From Amnimonas aquatica (GTDB lineage Bacteria > Pseudomonadota > Gammaproteobacteria > Pseudomonadales > Moraxellaceae): a stretch of 8,835 nt of DNA. Below, in pieces: positions 5,781-8,835 of this stretch. Below the pieces are notes generated by a model that saw nothing but the letters and a program-made list of their open reading frames with translations, was not told where the DNA came from and searched no databases. The position numbers were made by a program, and so were the translations under genes. Every line of letters starts with the position of its first letter. Position 1 is the stretch's first letter. The stretch is from contig NZ_PTQZ01000008.1 of assembly GCF_002943415.1 (NCBI RefSeq), positions 1-8,835 on the forward strand, given 5' to 3'.

Positions 5781-6098
5781 ATGGCAAAGATCAAGCGTGA
5801 CGACGAAGTGGTCGTGATTGCGGGTAAGGACAAGGGCAAGCGCGGCAAGGTTGTCCGCGTGCTGGACGGCCGTGTGGTCGTCGCCGGGGTCAACCTGGTC
5901 AAGAAGCATGTCAAGGCCAACCCGAACCGGGGCGAGCAGGGCGGTATCGTGGAGCGTGAAGCTTCGCTCGATATCTCCAACATCGCCCTGTTCAATCAGG
6001 CCACGCAGAAAGCAGACCGTGTCGGCTACAAGGTGCTGGAAGATGGCGAAAAGGTTCGCGTCTTCAAGTCCACCGGCGAAGTAGTCGACGTCAAGTAA
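5781..6098 (+). CDS. rplX: 50S ribosomal protein L24
   Basis: L24 is an assembly-initiator protein that binds the 5' domain of 23S rRNA. The product is 105 residues (E. coli 104). It carries a KOW motif at about residues 6-33 ([20 protein letters not shown], then the [10 protein letters not shown] stretch) and the conserved [15 protein letters not shown] (53-67). GAGGT at 5768-5772, overlapping the rplN stop, is 8 nt before the ATG. The spacing to neighbours is 11 and 15 nt, consistent with a single transcript. Confidence 0.98.
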   Translation: MAKIKRDDEVVVIAGKDKGKRGKVVRVLDGRVVVAGVNLVKKHVKANPNRGEQGGIVEREASLDISNIALFNQATQKADRVGYKVLEDGEKVRVFKSTGEVVDVK

Positions 6099-6113
6099 GG
6101 TAGGTTGGTTGAG

Positions 6114-6650
6114 ATGGCCAGACTGAAAGCTGTTTACAAGAACGAGATCGCTCCGAAGCTGCAGCAGGAGCTGGGTCTCAAGAATGTGATGGAGATTCCT
6201 CGCATCACGAAGATTACTCTGAATATGGGAGTGGGCGGTGCCAGCCAGGATAAGAAGCTTATCGATGGCGCCGTGGCCGATATGCAGTTGATTTCTGGCC
6301 AGAAACCCGTTGTCACGCTCGCTCGCAAGTCCATCGCCGGATTCAAGATCCGCGACGGCTGGCCGATCGGCTGCAAGGTCACGCTCCGTGGCGACCGCAT
6401 GTACGAATTCCTGGACCGCCTGATCGGCATCACGATCCCGCGTATCCGTGACTTCCGCGGCTTCAGCCCGAAGGCCTTCGATGGTCGCGGCAACTACAGC
6501 CTCGGCATCAAGGAACAGATCGTGTTCCCGGAAATCGAGTACGACAAGATCGATCGTCTGCGTGGTCTCGATATCGTGATCACCACCGACGCCCGTACCG
6601 ATGACGAAGGCCGCGCCCTGCTGCGCGCCTTCCAGTTCCCGTTCAAGTGA
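6114..6650 (+). CDS. rplE: 50S ribosomal protein L5
   Basis: L5 binds 5S rRNA with L18 and contacts the P-site tRNA and S13. The product is 178 residues (E. coli 179): [16 protein letters not shown], then [18 protein letters not shown] (26-43), [20 protein letters not shown] (70-89), [20 protein letters not shown] (110-129) and QFPFK at the end. The ATG at 6114 is chosen because AAGGTAGG (6097-6104) is 9 nt upstream. A TTG at 6105 would add three non-conserved residues. The first 75 or so codons use AGA, GGA, CCT, CTT, TTG, TCT and ATT, which the neighbouring genes mostly avoid. In E. coli the start of rplE contains the S8 translational operator, but I cannot recognise that structure here. 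Confidence 0.98.
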   Translation: MARLKAVYKNEIAPKLQQELGLKNVMEIPRITKITLNMGVGGASQDKKLIDGAVADMQLISGQKPVVTLARKSIAGFKIRDGWPIGCKVTLRGDRMYEFLDRLIGITIPRIRDFRGFSPKAFDGRGNYSLGIKEQIVFPEIEYDKIDRLRGLDIVITTDARTDDEGRALLRAFQFPFK

Positions 6651-6659
6651 GGCTGGACC

Positions 6660-6965
6660 ATGGCTAAGAAGAGCATGCTGAATCGCGAAGCCAAGCGCGA
6701 AAAACTCGTTGCCAAGTTCGCCAAGCTGCGTCAGGAACTGAAGGCAACCATCGCCAACCCGGCCGCCAGCGAAGAAGATCGCTGGGCTGCCATCCTGCGC
6801 CTGCAGGAGCTGCCGCGCGACTCCAGCCCGAGCCGCCTGCGCAACCGTTGCGGCGTCACCGGTCGTCCGCACGGCTATTTCCGCAAGTTCGGCCTGGGCC
6901 GCAACAAGCTGCGTGAAGCCGTGATGAACGGTGATGTGCCCGGCGTCGTCAAGGCCAGCTGGTAA
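6660..6965 (+). CDS. rpsN: 30S ribosomal protein S14, zinc-independent type
   Basis: S14 helps assemble the 30S head close to S3, S10 and S19. The product is 101 residues, equal to E. coli: [20 protein letters not shown], the segment [20 protein letters not shown] (51-70) and [15 protein letters not shown]. The sequence has one cysteine (Cys64) and none of the CXXC pairs of the shorter zinc-binding S14, so it is the long, C-minus form that does not depend on zinc. TGAGG (6648-6652), overlapping the rplE stop, is 7 nt before the ATG. Confidence 0.98.
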   Translation: MAKKSMLNREAKREKLVAKFAKLRQELKATIANPAASEEDRWAAILRLQELPRDSSPSRLRNRCGVTGRPHGYFRKFGLGRNKLREAVMNGDVPGVVKASW

Positions 6966-6977
6966 GAGGATTACAGA

Positions 6978-7370
6978 ATGAGTATGCAAGATACCGTTGC
7001 GGACATGCTGACCCGCATCCGCAATGCCCAGCGCGCCGGCAAGCCGACCGTTGGCATGCCCTCGTCCAAGCTGAAGCTGTCGCTGGCCAAGGTGCTGGAA
7101 GCCGAAGGCTACATCTCCGGTGCCGAAGTGTCGTCCGACGTCAAGCCGGTCCTGACGCTCTCCCTCAAGTACTACGAGGGCAAGCCGGTGATCGAGGAGA
7201 TCAAGCGCGTCAGCCGTCCGGGCCTGCGCATCTACAAGGGCAAGGATGAACTCCCGCGCGTCAAGCAGGGCCTGGGCGTCCTGATTGTCTCCACCAACAA
7301 GGGCATCATGACTGACCGCGCCGCACGTGCTGCTGGCGTTGGTGGTGAAGTCATCGCTCTCGTGTCGTAA
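6978..7370 (+). CDS. rpsH: 30S ribosomal protein S8
   Basis: S8 is a primary binder of the 16S central domain (helices 20-21). In E. coli it also represses the spc operon by binding the mRNA near the start of rplE. The product is 130 residues, equal to E. coli, starting [18 protein letters not shown]. It shows [18 protein letters not shown] (78-95) and the C-terminal RNA-binding signature [20 protein letters not shown] (105-124). The ATG at 6978 gives the same MSMQD N-terminus as E. coli, with GAGGA (6966-6970) 7 nt upstream. A second ATG at 6984 is less likely. Confidence 0.98.
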   Translation: MSMQDTVADMLTRIRNAQRAGKPTVGMPSSKLKLSLAKVLEAEGYISGAEVSSDVKPVLTLSLKYYEGKPVIEEIKRVSRPGLRIYKGKDELPRVKQGLGVLIVSTNKGIMTDRAARAAGVGGEVIALVS

Positions 7371-7382
7371 GGGTGACGAAAG

Positions 7383-7916
7383 ATGTCTCGAGTTGCTAAA
7401 TCGCCGGTCGCTCTCCCCAATGGGGTTGAAGTGACCATCAAGGGCCAGGACGTGCAGATCAAGGGTGCCAAGGGCACGCTGTCGACCTCGCTGCACACGC
7501 TGGTTTCCATTGCACAGGAAGGCGCCGAGCTGAAGCTGGCGCCGCGCGAGGATTCGCAGGCTGCCTGGATGCAGACCGGTACGGCTCGCGCCGTGCTGAA
7601 CAACCTCGTGATCGGCGTCTCCGCCGGTTTCGAGCGCAAGCTGCAGCTGGTTGGCGTGGGCTACAAGGCCGCCGCCAAGGGCAAGGTTCTGAACCTGGCC
7701 CTGGGTTTCTCGCACCCGATCGATCACGAGCTGCCGGAAGGCGTGACGGCTGAAACGCCGACGCCGACGGAGATCATCCTGAAGTCGATCGACAAGCAGC
7801 TGCTCGGTCAGGTTGCCGCCAATGTGCGTGGCTACCGTCCGCCGGAGCCGTACAAGGGCAAGGGTGTTCGTTACGCGGACGAGAATGTCCTGCGTAAGGA
7901 AGCCAAGAAGAAGTAA
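7383..7916 (+). CDS. rplF: 50S ribosomal protein L6
   Basis: L6 is a two-domain protein near the base of the L7/L12 stalk and the sarcin-ricin loop, needed for late 50S assembly. The product is 177 residues, equal to E. coli. It begins [20 protein letters not shown], has the duplicated fold with [20 protein letters not shown] (84-103) in the second domain, and ends with the family signature [18 protein letters not shown] (152-169) and a Lys tail. AAGGGTGA (7369-7376), overlapping the rpsH stop, is 6 nt before the ATG. Confidence 0.99.
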   Translation: MSRVAKSPVALPNGVEVTIKGQDVQIKGAKGTLSTSLHTLVSIAQEGAELKLAPREDSQAAWMQTGTARAVLNNLVIGVSAGFERKLQLVGVGYKAAAKGKVLNLALGFSHPIDHELPEGVTAETPTPTEIILKSIDKQLLGQVAANVRGYRPPEPYKGKGVRYADENVLRKEAKKK

Positions 7917-7931
7917 CGGTAGGGTATCGCT

Positions 7932-8282
7932 ATGAGTGAAAAGAAAGTTGCCCGTCTGCGTCGCGCACGCAGCACGCGCCTGAAGATTCGCGAAAACGGT
8001 GCCATTCGCCTGACGGTCAATCGCACCCCGCGCCACATCTACGCCCAGATCATCTCCGCCAATGGCGGCGAAGTGCTGGCCCAGGCCTCGACGCTGGATG
8101 CTTCGCTGCGTGATGCGGCGACCGGCAATGTCGAAGCGGCCAAGAAGGTGGGTGCACTGGTGGCCGAACGTGCCAAGGCTGCAGGCGTGACCCGCGTTGC
8201 CTTCGACCGCTCCGGTTTCAAGTATCACGGCCGCGTGCAGGCGCTGGCTGATGCCGCGCGTGAAGCCGGTCTGGAATTCTAA
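7932..8282 (+). CDS. rplR: 50S ribosomal protein L18
   Basis: L18 binds 5S rRNA with L5 and anchors it in the central protuberance. The product is 116 residues (E. coli 117). It has a basic N-terminal tail, [15 protein letters not shown] (6-20), followed by the core with [16 protein letters not shown] (26-41) and the conserved end [20 protein letters not shown] (91-110) then EAGLEF. AGGG (7921-7924) is 7 nt before the ATG. The gene sits between rplF and rpsE as in other proteobacteria. Confidence 0.98.
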   Translation: MSEKKVARLRRARSTRLKIRENGAIRLTVNRTPRHIYAQIISANGGEVLAQASTLDASLRDAATGNVEAAKKVGALVAERAKAAGVTRVAFDRSGFKYHGRVQALADAAREAGLEF

Positions 8283-8292
8283 GGGTTGAATC

Positions 8293-8790
8293 ATGGCTAA
8301 GCTTGAACAGAACGAAGGTTTCGTCGAGAAGCTGGTTGAAGTCAACCGCGTTTCCAAGACGGTTAAGGGCGGCAAGATCTTTGCCTTCACCGCGCTGACC
8401 GTGGTCGGCGACGGCAACGGTCGCGTCGGTTTCGGTCGCGGCAAGGCACGTGAAGTGCCGGCCGCCATCCAGAAGGCGCTGGAAGCCGCTCGTCGCAACA
8501 TGATCCAGGTCGAGCTGAACGGCAGCACGCTGCAGCACCCGATCAATGGTCGTCATGGCGCCACCCGCGTCTACATGCAGCCGGCGTCGGAAGGTACTGG
8601 CGTCATCGCCGGTGGCGCGATGCGCGCCGTGCTGGAAGTGGCTGGTGTGCAGAACGTGCTGGCCAAGTGCTACGGCTCGACCAACGCCAACAACGTTGTC
8701 CACGCCACCTTCAACGGCCTGGCGTCGATGACTTCTCCGGAGCAGGTTGCCGCCAAGCGCGGTCTGACCGTTGAAGAAATCCTGGGGTAA
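8293..8790 (+). CDS. rpsE: 30S ribosomal protein S5
   Basis: S5 contributes to decoding accuracy and, with S3 and S4, to mRNA unwinding at the entry channel. The product is 165 residues (E. coli 167). The loop [14 protein letters not shown] (17-30) is the region where spectinomycin-resistance changes occur; it matches the sensitive E. coli pattern, so nothing suggests resistance. Further motifs are [20 protein letters not shown] (37-56), [20 protein letters not shown] (95-114) and [21 protein letters not shown] (8281-8285), overlapping the rplR stop, is 7 nt before the ATG. Confidence 0.99.
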   Translation: MAKLEQNEGFVEKLVEVNRVSKTVKGGKIFAFTALTVVGDGNGRVGFGRGKAREVPAAIQKALEAARRNMIQVELNGSTLQHPINGRHGATRVYMQPASEGTGVIAGGAMRAVLEVAGVQNVLAKCYGSTNANNVVHATFNGLASMTSPEQVAAKRGLTVEEILG

Positions 8791-8794
8791 TGAG

Positions 8795-8835
8795 ATGAGC
8801 ACCATCAAGGTTACGCAAGTGCGCTCGAGCGCACA
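8795..8835 (+). CDS. rpmD: 50S ribosomal protein L30, N-terminal start (partial)
   Basis: The window ends 13 codons into this frame, which reads MSTIKVTQVRSSA. This resembles the start of bacterial L30 (E. coli MAKTIKITQTRSA), a small protein of about 60 residues on the 50S subunit. GGGG (8784-8787), inside the rpsE tail, is 7 nt before the ATG, and the gap after rpsE is 4 nt. The expected next gene after rpsE in the spc operon is rpmD, which supports the call. Confidence 0.93.
   Translation, partial: MSTIKVTQVRSSA

Noticed and set aside
6090..6165. E. coli-like S8 operator at the rplX-rplE junction
   Set aside because: I looked for the S8-binding fold resembling 16S helix 21 and found no convincing stem or core sequence by eye. 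It may be absent or diverged.
5493..8546. Very long minus-strand open reading frame (1017 codons)
   Set aside because: It lies antisense to eight ribosomal-protein genes, in codon register with most of them. It has no ribosome binding site worth noting and no recognisable domain. It follows from scarce TTA/CTA/TCA codons.
1..8835. A novel accessory system, mobile element, CRISPR array or RNA gene
   Set aside because: Every gene is a standard ribosomal protein or EF-Tu in canonical order. There are no transposase, integrase, tRNA or repeat-array sequences in the spacers.

Overview
This window is a stretch of the universal bacterial ribosomal-protein supercluster. It holds the last codons of tuf (EF-Tu), the complete S10 operon (rpsJ-rplC-rplD-rplW-rplB-rpsS-rplV-rpsC-rplP-rpmC-rpsQ), and most of the spc operon (rplN-rplX-rplE-rpsN-rpsH-rplF-rplR-rpsE and the first codons of rpmD). 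All genes are on the + strand in the canonical order, and none is disrupted. There is no mobile element, tRNA, CRISPR array or accessory cassette.

Organism: a GC-rich proteobacterium, most likely a gammaproteobacterium. The protein lengths are close to those of E. coli, S14 is the long zinc-free type, and tuf directly precedes the S10 operon, as in many non-enteric gammaproteobacteria. L3 and L4 read as Pseudomonas/Alcanivorax-like from memory. Genus cannot be assigned without a search.

Layout: 1-74 is the tuf 3' end. 75-319 is the only long non-coding stretch. It holds two back-to-back GC-rich stem-loops after tuf (86-111 and 112-133), a good sigma70-type promoter (-35 at 166-171, 17-bp spacer, -10 at 189-194) and an approximately 120-nt structured leader ending in a hairpin plus T-rich run (259-301) just before rpsJ. 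320-5314 is the S10 operon, with spacers from a 4-bp overlap to about 50 nt. 5315-5400 is the S10/spc boundary, with an 18-bp perfect palindrome, a candidate promoter and a terminator-like hairpin with six Ts. 5401-8835 is the spc operon, very tightly packed.

The genes act together by supplying stoichiometric 30S proteins (S10, S19, S3, S17, S14, S8, S5) and 50S proteins (L3, L4, L23, L2, L22, L16, L29, L14, L24, L5, L6, L18, L30). No new biological system is visible. The observations worth following are regulatory: an attenuator-like structure in the S10 leader, a parallel promoter-plus-hairpin layout at the spc boundary, tandem hairpins after tuf, and a codon-usage break at the start of rplE where enteric bacteria carry the S8 operator. 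Long minus-strand open frames (up to 1017 codons) are explained by codon register and GC bias.
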